Source: Calliopum simillimum (lineage: Eukaryota; Arthropoda; Insecta; Diptera; Lauxaniidae). From it: a stretch of DNA of 64,000 nucleotides. The notes under the pieces were generated by a model. The model was not told the DNA's origin and made no database searches. It saw only the letters and a list, made by a program, of their open reading frames with translations. The first letter of the stretch is position 1. Every line of letters starts with the position of its first letter. Below, piece by piece: positions 1-13,112 of the stretch. The position numbers and the translations under genes were made by a program. Location of the stretch: positions 42,444,101 through 42,508,100 of the forward strand of contig OX638371.1 in the NCBI GenBank assembly GCA_951812925.1. Direction: 5' to 3'.

Positions 1-753
1 TTAGTTAAGACTTTTGTCGAAGTTAGATTGTGGTGATATATTTTAAAGATGCAAGTTTTTTTGCCGGAATACGCCTATAAATCGAAACACTAAAAAGAAA
101 CAAAATTTGAAAATATGTACTAACTTTTTCGATTCATACTCTTGTGATCGACTTTATATTACGATATCCGGCAGCACAATTACTACGTTCATCTGTTTTT
201 TAATCGAAACATAATTTTTACGCATATTTGTGAAGGGGGGAATATATAATGTGGCCGCTAGTATTTTCAAATTTTGGAAATTTAGCTTATATGGAAGGTG
301 CCACGCTCTTTTGTCGGAGTTCACCCAGTTTTTGCTTAGAGCTTGCATTTATAGTTCTTAGCGTCTGAGTGAAACTTGGTTGGATTATCTCAAAAATCGT
401 TTTTAGTATGGCGTTTTGAAGCTTTTGCTTATATGGGAAATGCCACTACATTAGAATCTAGAAGCGGCAGGAATAACGCTGTCTTGCCGGAGCAGATGCT
501 CTTTTTAACACTGCGCTATTATGCCTTTAGTCTGCATGCAGCGAATGAATGGAGATGTTTTTGGACTATCACAACCCACAATTTCTAGAGTTACTGCAAT
601 GGTCTCCTATCATATAGCGTTCTTACGAGAGACATATATAAATATTCCAAGTACTGGGAATGAGTTGAGAGCAGTTTAGGCCAAATTTTTGCAACTGGCA
701 GTTTCGTAGTGTAGTTGCTGCTATGGACTGCACTCATAATAAAATTCTTTCTC
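1..753. other. AT-rich sequence, no gene recognised
   Basis: I see no coding domain, RNA gene or clear repeat structure here. The short open frames (for example 154-348 on the minus strand and 376-588 on the plus strand) show no recognisable motif. The right edge abuts the 3' end of an RTE retrotransposon and carries one copy of its candidate target duplication at 754-767. Confidence 0.4.
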
Positions 754-767
754 CAGGTGAGCCTTTG

Positions 768-3700
768 TATGTATGTATTCTCCTTTAACTCCTAGGAGGA
801 GCATAGGGCCAATATGAAACATCTTCATTCGTTGCGATCCCTTGCGATGACTTTGATCTCTTTCCACGACTTTCCCAATTCTTGGATTTCCTTTTCCAGC
901 GACCTTTTCCAGTTGGTTTTGGGTCTACCACGTGCTCTACTGCCTTGTGGATTCCACTCAAGAGCCTGGCGACAAACTTCGCTGTGTGGTTTCCGGAGAG
1001 TGTGACCAATCCATCTCCATTTGCGCAGCTTGACCTCGTTTGCTATAGCCTTCTGTTTGCATTTTTGATGTAGCTCGGCATTTGATATAGTGCGAGGCCA
1101 CCAAATCTTTAGTATACGCCTTAAGCATTTGTTGACGAATGCTTGCAGCTTGTTCGTTAGTTGTTCAGTAACAAGCCATGTTTCGCACCCATATAACAAA
1201 ACCGGTTTCACATTCGAATCAAAAATGCGCACTTTCGTTTTGGTGGATATAACGGAAGAAGACCATATTTTGTTCAGTTAAGCAAATGCGCCTTTTGCTT
1301 TTGCTATTCTAGAGTTGATATCCTCTTTTGCTCCACCATCCATGGAGATAATGCTGCCTAAATACGTGAAGCTATCGACGTTTTCGATGTCATCACTGTC
1401 AGCTCTAAACGTGATGTCATCCCTGTTTGCGTTTAACTTCATGCTTTTAGTCCTGGATACGTTGATTTTTAAGACGGCCTTTTGTGATTCCAAGTCAAGG
1501 TCTTCAGTTTTGCTTTGCATATCTGAATGTTTGGACGATAAGAGGCAGATGTCGTCAGCGTAGTCGAGATCTTTTAGATGTTCGGTAGAGTTCCATTGGA
1601 TACCCCTTTTGGCCTTATTAAGAACTTTATCTAGGATATCATCAAGAACGATAAGGAAGAGTGATGGTGATAGTAGACACCCCTGCCGTACGCCTGAATT
1701 AGTGGTGAATGTCGGTGACAACAACCCGTTGTATAACATACTGCATTTAAAGCCTTCATATTGTGCACGTACTAAGTTTATGGCCTTTGCGGCAATACCT
1801 CTTCGTTGCAGTGAAACCCAAATGTTTTCTCGGGAGACACTGTCGAAGGCAGTGCTATAGTCTACGAAGACAAGTTGAAGTGCAGCACGCCACTCCCATA
1901 ATTGTTCGACAATTATTCTGAGCGTATTGATTTGATCCACGCATGATCGGTTTCGCCGGAATCCCGCTTGCTGCTTTCGAATGGCCGAATCAAGTTTTTC
2001 GTTTGCCCTGTTCAGCACTTTCGTCAATACTTTTGATGGTACTGAGAGCAAGGTAATGCCTCTATACTTTCGGCACTCGCTTAGGTCACCTTTTTCGGTA
2101 GTTTGACTAACATGCCATGCAGCCAATCTTCTAGCAAACGCTCTTCGCTCCAGATTTTGGTGAACAGAGGATGGAGAATTTGAGTTGATGTTATGGGGCA
2201 TGCCTTTAGCAGTTCAGCTCTTATTTGATTTATACCGGCGGCCTTGTTGTTTTTCATGCTTTGGATAGCTTTCACTATTTCATCGATTGTAGGCGGTGGT
2301 GTTTGTATTCGACTACTACTGCGAGTCACTGCGGCAGTTGTAGTTGGTGATTCTGGTTGTGGGGATGTGGTAGACATGGGATTTAGTATATCACAAAAAT
2401 ACTCTTTCCATCTCTTTAGTTGTTCGTCCGCGGATGTTAAGAGATTTCCATTTTTGTCTTTGATAGGGCGGCTCTGTTGGAGTTTTCTGCTAGATAATCT
2501 GCGGGTGATATCGTAAAGCTGCCTGAGATTTTGAGCATTTGCAGCACTTTCGGCTTCGCTCGCGAGGTCGTTATATATTCTTCTTTTGTCTTGTCTGCAC
2601 GATCGCCTGACTTCTTTACTGAGAGAGTTAAAGACCTTTTCAGCGACGTTCTTTTGCGCTCTAGTTTTAGAGTCGTCTCTCAGTTTTTTCGCGCTCCTTC
2701 TTTTTTTCAACAAGACCCCACGTTTCCTCGCTCATCCAGTGCTTGTTGTTCAAGGGTCAAAACCCAAGTATTTTTTCACTGGAGTTTAAGAACGCCGTCT
2801 TAACTGCCCTCCATGATGTTTCAATACTTCCACCACAATCGAACGGAGCTGATTTAAGTTCTTCTACGAAATATCTGCGTATCTCGTCGTTCTTAAGCTT
2901 AAGCACGTCGAATTTTTTTGCTACAGATTGTTCGCTGGGACGTTTATTAGCGGCAAGTTTTAGTCGAATGACCGCGACGAGAAGATGGTGGTCGGAGCCT
3001 ATGTCAGCGGCCCTCTTTACTCGTACGTCCAGAAGACTCCCTCTCCATTTTCTGCTAATGCAGAAGTGGTCGATTTGATTTTCAGTGATATTATTCGGAG
3101 ACACCCAAGAAGCTTTATGGCATTTTTTGTGTGGGAATAGCGTACCTCCAAAGACAAAACCGGCTGCATTGGAGGCGTCAATAAGAAGCTCTCCATTGTC
3201 GTTTCTCGCACCCAAACCATGTCTTCCAATCACGGGCTCAAGGTTAAGGTTTTCTGAGCCTACTTTAGCATTCAAATCGCCCATAACCTTTATGATGTCG
3301 TTCTTGTGAGCGCTGTTTATTGCTGCAGCGAGCTGGCTGTAGAATTCATCTTTGGTTTCTCTCTCTGCCAACTCGGTGGGCGCGTATGCTTAGAAGATGG
3401 TAATATTTCTTTCAAGGTTGAATTTGTGGAGTTCTCTTACGGCTTGGTGTATTTTGCCTGGTTCATTTAGAGTTCGGACATTCCAAGATCCGATGCGTGT
3501 TCGAGTTTTCATCGAAAGGATTTTAGAATTTTGACGAACCATATTGGTTCCAGTTATAGGAGAATCATTCCTAACTATGCATGTTTCTTGCACCTCCAAA
3601 TCCGATGTGCATGCTGCCGAGGCAGGTGGATTAACCACACTCTGGTGGGTACCACTTGGAGAGTTGTTTTCCATCGTTTTTCGATCCATGCTTCATTAGT

Positions 3701-4038
3701 ATAATCTTCTCTGCAACGCCCCACGCAGTAAATTATAAGCTTAAAGCTGGATCCGGCAAGCGCTGCAACTATAGTGGCCAAATTCACTTTCAATTTCAGC
3801 CGCCCAATCTGGAACAGACGCTGACCTGGGAGCCGCCCACTTTGGGTCAGACGCTTCAGGATTTCGACAAGATGCTTATTTTAAGGCGGCATCGACTCGC
3901 CTTGTCAGTGCCAGTTACGGGTGTTGTGGGCTTTTCTTTCGAGGCGCAACGCTGTCAAACGCTACACCATTTCACACTCGCCTTATACGACAGGCATGCT
4001 TACCTCGGGCATATTCTGACCCCTTACCCGCAGGGGGT
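768..4038 (-). mobile_element. RTE-type non-LTR retrotransposon, near full length, copy 1
   Basis: About 3.27 kb, the usual size for RTE-clade LINEs. On the minus strand it has a GC-richer 5' leader (about 3715-4038), an apurinic-like endonuclease, a reverse transcriptase, and a very short 3' UTR ending in a few ACAT repeats (768-782) instead of poly(A). Short 3' UTRs with simple-repeat tails are typical of the RTE clade. Flanks 754-767 and 4039-4052 match at 13 of 14 bases (CAGGTGAGNCTTTG), a candidate target-site duplication. A second copy of the family lies at 30395-33548 on the other strand. Clade assignment rests on motif recognition and not on a tree. Confidence 0.85.
825..3689 (-). pseudogene. 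RTE endonuclease-reverse transcriptase, decayed
   Basis: The single ORF of an RTE LINE, read from 3689 down to 825. The endonuclease shows GSWNVRTL near the N-terminus, MGDLNAKVGSEN in the middle and a GSDHHLL box. The reverse transcriptase shows FVDYSTAFDSV, SGVRQGCLLSPSLF and the catalytic YADD (LDYADDICLLSS). The C-terminus has the WIGHTLRKP and GRPKTNWKRSL region. It is broken several ways: about 69 codons are missing from the endonuclease compared with copy 2 (around 3411), a CAA-to-TAA stop lies near 3390, there are stops or shifts near 2757, one A is lost in an A-run near 2090 (a frameshift), and a stop occurs at 1278. It cannot make a functional enzyme. Confidence 0.85.
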
Positions 4039-4052
4039 CAGGTGAGACTTTG

Positions 4053-6717
4053 CAGTAACCTAAATTTATTCAAAAGTCATAGCATATACTCTCTGATGGA
4101 TTGCAGATGGAGCTGATGTCAAATTGTATCGCAACAGAAAAGGTTTTTTTTTCTATAAGCGACCATTTGTGATAGCGATTGAAAGATTCTTGATGTTGTC
4201 GCACGTTGGCAAGGTTCTACCCATGATACTACGATATCCCTAACTCACGTATTTGTTATCGTTTAGAATCTAAAGAATTTAGTAATAGTCTACACTACTG
4301 AGCATAACTATAGACGCACCTTATTTTTTGTTAGTAAATATACCTGGATGTAAAGGGAATACACTAAATCTAACTACAGGGCAAGGGAGCTGCCTTAGAA
4401 AGGATACCTTTCCTAGAAAAAAATTGTCGATTGATTTGCACTACGGTACCGTAATGTTTAACTTTAGCGTTTTTTCGTTTTATTAAGTTGAGCATAACTA
4501 TAGACGCAATGCAATTTACTTCATTTTCCACAGTCTCTAATGACATAAGATATAATTTGTTGTCTCTACTAAATTGTAATAATTTTATGTCGCACTGCCA
4601 CGTGGCACATATTCAACAGATGATGAAAAGGTGAAAATTTTTAAAACTTCTTTTAGAGATAAGTTAACACAAGACATTTTACATAATAATATTGTTAAAA
4701 TGGATTAAATTTAATTTTTTTCTTATTTTCTGTTTTGATATGGAATAACCCATCACTTACTGAAATCCAAAAATTCTAGTGTACAAAAAATTTTTTAAAT
4801 TTCAAAATGAAAACAACCAGCTAAGTTTTAGCATTGGAACCTTTTTTGAAACGATATCTTCATTCCTTATATAGTGCGGGAAAATTATGTAAAAAAAGGC
4901 TATAATATCTAATTTTGTTGAACAAGGACCTATTTTGATCCGACTGGCTCATTTTGTTTAGTTTATGCAGTTTTTTTAAAAAAAAAAATTGAATCAATTC
5001 TAAACAAAAATAGTCATTTCCAATCCGAATCGGTTGTTCAAGTACGGTTTTTGAGATATCCTTAACTAAAAGTTCAAAAATCACGATTTTTGAGGTTATA
5101 TGAAGGATGCGCGAAATTATTTTACTATTTTCTATTAAATGCATTCAATAGAAAATAGCAAAATATTTTATATTAATTTTATGTTTTTGATAAAAAATTG
5201 CTTTTAATTAATCCCGGGATTTGCATGGACTAATACCGGAATTTTCGGGACCTGAAAAAGGCCGGGATCCCGGGATTGGCATCGCTAATGTGTATGTACA
5301 TATATAAATATTGCACACATAAGTATTTTAATCAAATTATTTTATAATCAGCTAAAAGGTAAGACAAATTTCAAAAATCTTGAATCTTTCATCGACTATA
5401 ACTTACAAGTTCGGCATAGTTCGGCATGACAAAACATACAAGCGTACATACTCATAGCACGGACTTAAAAAATAAAATGTTGTTTATTTTTTGCCCAAAG
5501 GCTACTTTTTTTTACAATGTCTGAAGTGTTATAATTAACAATTGCACTAAAATCAAGAAAAAAAAAAATGTTATTCAGTTACGACTGAAATGGTAAAACT
5601 GATGCTATTGTGGTATAGCTAATGTTTAGATGGAATTTGAAAGTGAACCGTTAGATAAATTTCACCCAAATTTTTTAACTCTGATCATTGAAGTACAGAA
5701 TATATTTCAATAAAATGTGTGCAATTTCATTAAAAAAAGTTATTGAGCAAAATCTGAAAAAAGTCAAAAAAGCTGTTTTCAAAAAGTTGGCAGGTAATGT
5801 GGTATATATGGTGGCGCAATCTGGTATATATGGACAGGTAATGTGGTACATATATGTAGGGCAATGTGGTATACTTAACCATACAACCAAATAAATATAA
5901 AGTTTGAAAGGTATGAAATAAGTTCATAACATTTACATTGGTTCTGAAACTCATAGTTCTTATTAAAAAATAAACAGCCATCAAATAATTTTAAGAATAT
6001 CAAGAAATGTTCATATACCACATTAGCGAAGTCCAACTATACCACTCTAGCCAATTTTAAGAAATTACAAAATTGTAAAAATTATATTGGAAACTTTGTG
6101 AATTTACGCAGTTAAACACTTACTTCGCAATATTTTTCTTATACCTTAATTGAATATAAATAAAACTTCCACAGAAAAAAACTTTTCTTAACAAAATTTT
6201 TTGGCGAAAAATGCGGAAAAAAAAATCGACCACACGCGATTTACGTTTCGTTCAACTGACATCGGAAAAATTTTGTTTGGTCCATGACAGCAACACATCC
6301 TTGGTTTTTCATGTTTTCTGACAGGATAAAAGCAGTGACGTTCGCAGGTTCTTTCCCAAATCGGAGATATGCGACCATACCACTTTGAAAAACTATACCA
6401 CAATATCATCAGTTCCCCTATGTTTGGGAGTTGCAAGCATTTTGTCCGATTTTTTCTATCTCTGAACCAAACCTCCGCATAAAAAATTTAAGTTCACATA
6501 CAAAATTTCACGTCGATATCTATGATATCGATATCTACGGCTTAAATTAAATTTTGACGTCCTTGATTGGCAAAATCTCACACTGTGAACCGTGAAGATT
6601 CTTCTACGACATTTTTAAATTAAGAAGAATACCTATTTACCAAACTCTAATGTTAGTTTCATCTAAAAAAATATCATCGGTTTTGTCAACTTTCCAATTC
6701 TATTTTTATATTCAACA
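4053..6717. other. Intergenic or intronic AT-rich sequence with short direct repeats
   Basis: No coding domain is recognised. The motif GAGCATAACTATAGACGCA occurs twice in the same orientation (about 4301 and 4491) and may mark transposon ends. Around 5800-5880 the phrase 'aatgtggtatatatgg' recurs with small changes. Low-complexity A/T runs are frequent. The remaining sequence gave no support for a gene. Confidence 0.4.
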
Positions 6718-7478
6718 AGCTGACCCGGCAAACGTTGTTCTGCCATTCCTCGTAGGTGCGATGATTTTAGTATGGATAATTTCCATCTTTATCATCTAGA
6801 TTAGAGGTCGATAAAGTGTTGGCTTTGATTCTTTTGTCAAAATGCTACAGATTTTTACTCAAAAATCTATGCGACAAATTACATTTGCGGTCTTGAGCCA
6901 GTTTTAAAAAGTAAGGTACATGCGGTGTCTTCAAGGTGGGCGTTATTGAATCTTAAAAAAATGCATTATTGAAGTTTTATAAACAATGTGGAGGTCAGTC
7001 TAAAATTCTTCGACGGATGCAGTTCTATATGTTTGCAAGGCAGTGTCTTCCTGCAAGTCTATTGTCTCCATTTGGATCAAGGGCTTTGAAAGACTGAACA
7101 ACTTTGCAGCCCAACAGTCCATTCTGTAGCTGGAAAAACTTCAAAGGCATTTTAAGAGTCACGACAAATTTTCTATTTCAGTAAAGTTTTGGAATCTTGC
7201 TCCAAATTTCTTCCCAAGATCTCACATAAGATTTTATAAAACTAAAATATCTATATATAAATATTTTCATATTCAAGGTTATTTTATCCACAACAAAATA
7301 TGAGGAGTGATTTTTCAAAAGGGCGTAAAACCACTTCCAACCTCAAACAAACCTAAGGATGCCATCGCCATTACCATGCTAAAATGCATCCTCTAGTCCA
7401 AAATTCATCACAAAAAATGCATTTTTCTAAGATGAAATCGTGATCAAAAGTCGCATTTCAGAACAAAAGGGCTTATTT
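6718..7478. repeat. Old repeat flanking the split LINE, left side
   Basis: This stretch contains GGCAAACGTTGTTCTGCC (near 6727), seen again near 28474. It also contains an arm (7299-7333) that is inverted at 28161-28195; both hold TTTTCAAAAGGGCGTAAAACC-type sequence. A 23-bp string at 7456-7478 recurs exactly at 27972-27994 and includes CAGAACAAAAGGGCTTATTT. These matches show that the LINE between them landed inside an older repeat. The family is not recognised. Confidence 0.6.
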
Positions 7479-7690
7479 TCATATAATTTTTGATATTTAT
7501 TGATAATTCATTTGTACAAGTAAGACTCGAGGTCTCTTAAAGTACATTAATTGCTTAAATTATAACGAAAACAGAATAATACCTTAATAATAATAATTAT
7601 TATTAATGAAAGAGAGAATAATGGAGATTAAAAATATTGCAATAAGACAAAAGAAAAATTTAAGTGGAGAAAAGGGTAGCTTAAGATAGA

Positions 7691-9067
7691 TTAAGAACAA
7701 ATAAGCCTAACTACAGCCAGTTTAAAGCATTTTGGACGACTTTCGGATTTTATCACATTTGGTAATGAGTTCCATAGATTAACGACACTAACAAAGAACA
7801 TTTTAGAGGACACACGAAAGTTGAAATCAGGTACTATAAGATTGCAGGTGCGCGTAGATTGTGTGAAACGTAGTTTTTCATATAAGTAATTCGGGCATCG
7901 TTTATGAATTAGCCTATGTAGGAATATTAGATTGCGCACAAGGAGAAAATTTATAAGACTACTATTAAGAATTTTGTACGCATATTCCGATATACAATCA
8001 TATCTTCTCTTGCAGAAAATATATCTAGCTGAGTTGTTTAGTGCCAGCTATAACTTTTGCCTTGATACACTATCAGGGTTACCAAAAACCAGTTAACTAT
8101 ATGAAATAAGTGGTATTATTAAGGTTCGCACTAGCTTCATTTTGGTATGTTGTGGAATAAATGCAGCAGTGCACCAGAGCTGTCTTAAAATATTATATAT
8201 TTTACTGATAGTAAGGTTAGTATGGTCTACACAAGTTAAGTTTGAGTTAAGTTTAAAATCCAAACTGACGACTGTCGTGCTAAATTTTATAGTAGTTCCT
8301 TCAATGCTAAAGCATTTGTCTTGGAGGCATTTAGACGCAGACAATTTTGTTGGGCCCAAATAGATATGGAATCCAGGTCTTCCTGTATTCTGTAAATAAG
8401 ATCTTCAGAGAGGCCTATGGGTCGTGACAAATACACTTGCGCATCGTCCGCATACAGATGAATCTTAACATTTTTACAACAGTAAACAATATCATTAATA
8501 AAAATGCTGAAGAGAATTGGCCCTAAAATCGAACCTTGCGGAACCCCTGATAAAGTTTTGGCAAAACTTGAAACTTCATTCTTGTAAACAGTTCTTTGCA
8601 ACCGAAGAGATAGATAACTCTTGATGAGACTTACAGCAATTTGACTGAAAGCAAAATATTTATTGAGCTTATGGAGGAGGATATCATGGTTTACCATGTC
8701 GAATGCTTTAGAGAAATCCAATAAAGTCAAGACTGTCAGATCCCCTTGGTCATATGCAGGCCGTATATCTTCAATAATTTTTAGCATAGCAGTTGAGCAG
8801 GAATGACCAGCTTAAAAACCAGACTGATTAACTGATAGTAATTTATTGGTATTTAAATGTTCTACTATTTGTGCAGAAATAAATTTTTCAAATACTTTGG
8901 AAAGCGAAGGCAAAATGCTTATCGGGCGGAAATCATGAGCTGTAATACTGGTATTTTTCTTAGCAACAGGTATAACATTAGCGATTTTCCATCTTACTGG
9001 AAAAGTCGATGTTGTTATACTAAAGTTAATAATATGCGTTAGAGAACTTATTAAAAATTCATGAATA
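7691..9067 (-). pseudogene. LINE reverse transcriptase, 3' half, decayed
   Basis: Motifs in order on the minus strand: FRPISILPSLSKVFEKFI (RT motif 1/2 region), LLDFSKAFDMVNHDIL, LSGVPQGSILGPILFSIFIND, and the catalytic YADD in IHLYADDAQVYL. A C-terminal block with LWNSLPNVIK, typical of jockey/CR1-type LINEs, ends at 7691. A stop codon sits at about 8812-8814 in the QSGF-AGHSC motif, a frameshift lies near 8290-8360, and further stops occur at 8090 and around 8000. The copy is dead. The remaining 5' part of the RT is in 9995-10044 and the endonuclease lies beyond the foldback element. Confidence 0.88.
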
Positions 9068-9994
9068 CACTCAGAAAAAAAAAGTTCTTAAAACAACAAT
9101 TTTTCATCCTTAAAAAATTGTTATTTTTTAATTGTTGAAATTCATATTTTATTCTTAAATCAACAACTTTGTTCTTGATACTTAATTTGTTTACGCATTT
9201 GTCATAAAAAATATGAAAAATAGTTTTAAATACAAAACTTCAAACAGACATTTTTTTTAAGCAAAATTAAAAAAAAAAAAAAAAATATTATAACTGAATA
9301 CTTTCTGTTTTATTTAAAAAGTTTTATATCACGATTAAGGGTAAGAAACATTTCATATAAACTAAACACTAATTTTTCCCATCTTTCTGGTAGGGTATGA
9401 ATTCTATAATAAATTACGCTTTGTTGATCGTAACTTGGATACTTCGATTCGCGGATGATGTAAACTTGACTTCGCTCACGATCCACTTCGCTTCTGATTA
9501 TCGTACTATGTCCTCTTTCTATCGCCAGTCAGGATAAAATGCAAAATGCTGCCGTTGAAGCAGCAGTTACACGTATGAAAACGCCGTTTGACTTCTTAGG
9601 CTTTAACTCATACTGCAACCAATGTTCATGCTACTGTATCTGTTTTATTGCCGTAAGATAGATTGCTAATAAAGACTTATATATGTAGAAACATTGCAAC
9701 AATCATTTATTCTTCGTTCAACTAAGTATTTCGTTTTTAAATATTGTTAACAGTTTCGCTTTTGACAACAATTTCCATTCATAAATTTCCAACATTTTTT
9801 CGCTTTTAATACAACAATTTTCGTTCTTATTCCTTCAACAACTTTTTACTTGATTCAACAATTTTTCGTTAAATATAATACATAACAATTTCGTATTTAA
9901 AACAAGAGCAAAAGTTGTTGGGAAGATTTCAACCAATATAAATTCTTGAATCAAAACATAAAGTTGTTGGAAATACAATTTTTTTTCCTGTGTG
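9068..9994. mobile_element. TA-target MITE inserted in the split LINE
   Basis: A 927-bp non-coding insertion flanked by TA (9066-9067 and 9995-9996). The ends are imperfect inverted repeats, CACTCAGAAAAAAAA on the left and CACACAGGAAAAAAA on the right as reverse complement. Removing it with one TA restores the LINE frame, so the boundaries are firm. The outer parts are rich in 'caacaattttcgtt' repeats. The core (about 9420-9560) is GC-richer and shows no ORF. TA duplication suggests mobilisation by a Tc1/mariner-type transposase (inference). Confidence 0.85.
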
Positions 9995-10044
9995 TAAGTT
10001 TTATGAATCTTAGACTTATACCATCTTCCCCAACAGCATTCGAT

Positions 10045-10930
10045 AGGTGAAAAAAGTAAGCTAGTCAATTCTGGCTTTCGCAAATGAAACATATACCAGT
10101 TTTTCGAGCTTTTTTCGAGCTGCTGGAAAAAAATTTCGAGCTGTTTCAAAACGCCAAGGAAAAGCGGAAAATTCGGAAAAACGATTTGACTAGCTTAAAA
10201 GACACATTTAAGCACGACAACACTGAAAATAACAGTTGCAGTAAAAAAAAAACTACGCAGGAATTTCGAGCTTTTTTCGAGCTGCTGCCAACAGCCATCC
10301 GAATTTTCCCTAGCCCAATAGTTTTCCGAAAAATCGGAAAAATTTGATTTTCCCTCAAAAGTAAGCTAGTCATTTCTGGCTTTCGCAAATGAAACCTATA
10401 CCAGTTTTTCGAGCTTTTTTCGAGCTGCTAGAAAGAAATTTCGAGCTGTTTCAAAACACCCAGGAAAAGCGGAAAAATCGGAAAAATTTGATTTTTCCTC
10501 AAAAGTAAGCTAGTCATTTCTGGCTTTCGTAAATGAAACCTATACCAGTTTTTCGAGCTTTTTTCGAGCTGCTCGAAAAAAATTTCGAGCTGTTTCAAAA
10601 CGCCAAGGAAAAGCGGAAAAATCGGAAAAATTTGATTTTCCCTCAAAAGTAAGCTAGTCATTTCTGGCTTTCGCAAATGAAACCTATACCAGTTTTTCGA
10701 GCTTTTTTCGAGCTGCTAGAAAAAAATTTCGAGCTGCTTCAAAACGCTAAGGAATAGCCGAAAACTCGGAAAAACGATTTGACTAGTTTAAAAGACACAT
10801 TTAAGCACGACAACACTTAAAATAACTGTTGCAATCAAAAAAAAAAACTACGCAGGAATTTCGAGCTTTTTTCGAGCTATCAGATAGTTTTTTGGACCTG
10901 TTTCGAAAAGTCAAGGAAAACGAATTTCAA
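10045..10930 (+). repeat. Left arm of the foldback element: 144-bp tandem repeats
   Basis: The unit begins near GTAAGCTAGTCATTTCTGG. Starts at 10361, 10505 and 10649 give a 144-bp period. The first unit (from 10056) is about 305 bp because it carries an extra segment with 'ttaagcacgacaacact'. Units contain 'tttcgagcttttttcgagctgct', which is itself a short repeat. Reading frames in these units are repeat artefacts. The same unit, inverted, forms the right arm at 24180-25972. Confidence 0.9.
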
Positions 10931-12300
10931 GCTGGCAAAGTATCTCATCCAAAATATGGGTTTGATTGCATTATGGAGGTGTGTTACGCATGAAATCTTC
11001 AATTATGATAAAAAAAAGTTCAGCAGTTGAATTAGACTTTAATTTAAAAAATTATTTTTGCCAATAAGAGCTGGCGATTATTTATCTGGAAATCTATGTA
11101 TATCATTAGGCTCAAAATATTGAAAATTCTGGAGCAATAGTTGAAGAATGAGAAGTCAATATTGCCTCGCAACAAAGCAAAAAATACCGAAAACATGCCG
11201 AGTTTTAAATGCAAATACAGTAGAGAAGAAGGGCTACGAGAGTTCTGGACAACAAAAAAGACTTTTTATATGGAAATCCCCATAAAAAATGTTGTCCTCA
11301 AAATTCTAAAAATTGCACAAAAGCTTCATCGTTGAGATTGCATTTCCACCACACAAAGCTTATAACATTATGGTTCGTGCAATCGATAAATCATATTGCT
11401 TAGCATAGACATCATGTTAGGTGGCGAATATATGAGTGTATATATTTTATTTTTTGTAGCATATTTTCGGGAGAATATTTTATGATTCATAAAATAAACA
11501 TTTTTAGTTCTTGCGGCAAAAGCTTCAATTTGTGTTGATCTAATTTTGTATCCAAAAAAAGGCCAAATCTGGCTTTTAAATGGTATTGTTAAATACATTC
11601 GGATATTTTCTAGATATCGCACAGTTGATCCCATGATTTACCATGCAAAAATAAATCTGAGGTTCAATTTAAATTTGAGATTCAAACTTAAATCTGTGCT
11701 TTAATCACAACAAGGCTTCCGATTTTGTCAATTTTTGACCTAGTGACACGCCTGGAACAATAAATTGGCATAAACACAAAACAAATGGAAGATAAATATT
11801 AAGAAGAAAATTAAATATAAGTTTAATTTTACTGCTCCTGACATTTACTGACAGAAATAAATCTATTTCGGCCGGTTGAAACGGGTAGGACTTAACAATA
11901 GGGCTTACTAATCTTAGCACAGCTAAGTCTTCTGTCGAAACAGGCTATTATTGTTACCAGTATCGCCGGTGGCCAAATTTTGGCCTTTTACTTAAAGATA
12001 AGATAAGACGGTAAAAAAGAAAGCCAAAACATTGAGTATCATTAGCAACCTTTTTTAGATGTAGCAGGCTCAGTGTATCTAAAATCCGAATATCATAAAA
12101 ATTGGTGAGGTGCTTGTGCCGAAAAATATCGAAAAACTTATCATATATCGGTAAGAGTCAAAAAGTATCGAAAAACATGTAAAATGTCGCTAAAAGTCTA
12201 AAAGTATCGAAAAACATTTAAAATATCGAAGGTATCGAGAAACATAAAAAATATCGAAAAGAGCCCAAAAGTATCGAGAAACATCCAAAATATCGGTGCA
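10930..12300 (-). repeat. Block B, copy 1 (inverted relative to copies 2 and 3)
   Basis: About 1.1 kb of unique-looking sequence followed by a TATCGAAAA-rich minisatellite (about 12120-12300). It matches 18150-20950 and 22645-24180 in reverse orientation with very high identity. The minus strand has an 88-codon frame (11368-11634) and a 71-codon frame (11705-11920), nearly unchanged in all three copies. With such recent duplication this is not evidence of selection, and I recognise no domain. It may be the internal part of the foldback arm. Confidence 0.8.
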
Positions 12301-13112
12301 GAACGTCAACAGAGTGCAATGGAACAGGTTCTTTGCAAAGAAGAGAAAAACAACAACAACAAAATTTCTCTCACTCCACTGTCTCATTCACTCTCTTATC
12401 ATCCTTATAACACTGTGCGTGCTGTTGTTGTAATTATATGGGAAACTTTGATCCTGTTCTTAAATGCCGCAAGGGCAACTTATGAGGATAATTTTTGGTT
12501 TTGTGCATTCTACACCACAGTACTTTTCATATAAAAAATATCGAAAATAGGTTAAATGGTTAGCCCGTAAAACGGGGGCAAAAAAACTGTTAACGTATTT
12601 ATGTGTAGATAGTTCAACTATACAGAAGTCCTGAGCAGATGAAAATGGCTTAAACGTGGCATGGCTACTGTAATTCAAAAAATTTTTTTAAAATACGTAT
12701 AACAATTCCATTTTTATCACCTACCCCCGTCCAATCCAACCTTCGTTGTCCGTTTTCGGTTTTTATACTGTTAATGGTGTACCGGAACCTCCTACGAATC
12801 TACGCTTGGTTTTTTCTTTCTATTAAGCATGTCAGGATCTAGAGTTATCCCCTCCCAAAAGGGAAATAATCACTGTTTTGAGGTCTACTTAATTAAATTT
12901 TGTTAATGAAAATTTCTCTCAAAAAGCCGTATTTTAACCATTTTTATATTGGGTTCCTACTTTTCGAGTTATAAGCCTTTAAAAGGGATATCCCTCAATG
13001 AGTACAAAGGCCATTTCCGGACCGAAAAATTAAAAAAAAATTAATAAAATATTATTTTTATCAAAAACAAATTTCGAGCCCTTGTGGACCAAGATTGGGT
13101 GAAAAACTACAG
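12301..13112. other. Interior of foldback element, unrecognised
   Basis: No coding domain is seen. About 12296-12540 is less AT-rich and interrupts the TATCGAAA minisatellite, which resumes briefly near 12537, so it may be another small insertion, but I could not fix its ends. The last bases before 13113 (AAACTACAG) could be a target site for the internal arm copy that starts there. Confidence 0.4.

Noticed and set aside
3656..4045. 129-codon plus-strand frame
   Set aside because: It lies antisense to the 5' leader of the RTE element and has no recognisable motif.
10084..10676. Repeated frames with 'MRKPEMTSLLLRKNQIFPIF' in several places
   Set aside because: They recur wherever the 144-bp foldback unit occurs, on either strand, with lengths set by unit number. 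They are repeat artefacts.
10361..10790. CRISPR-like array
   Set aside because: Regular 144-bp units have no unique spacers and belong to a eukaryotic transposon arm.
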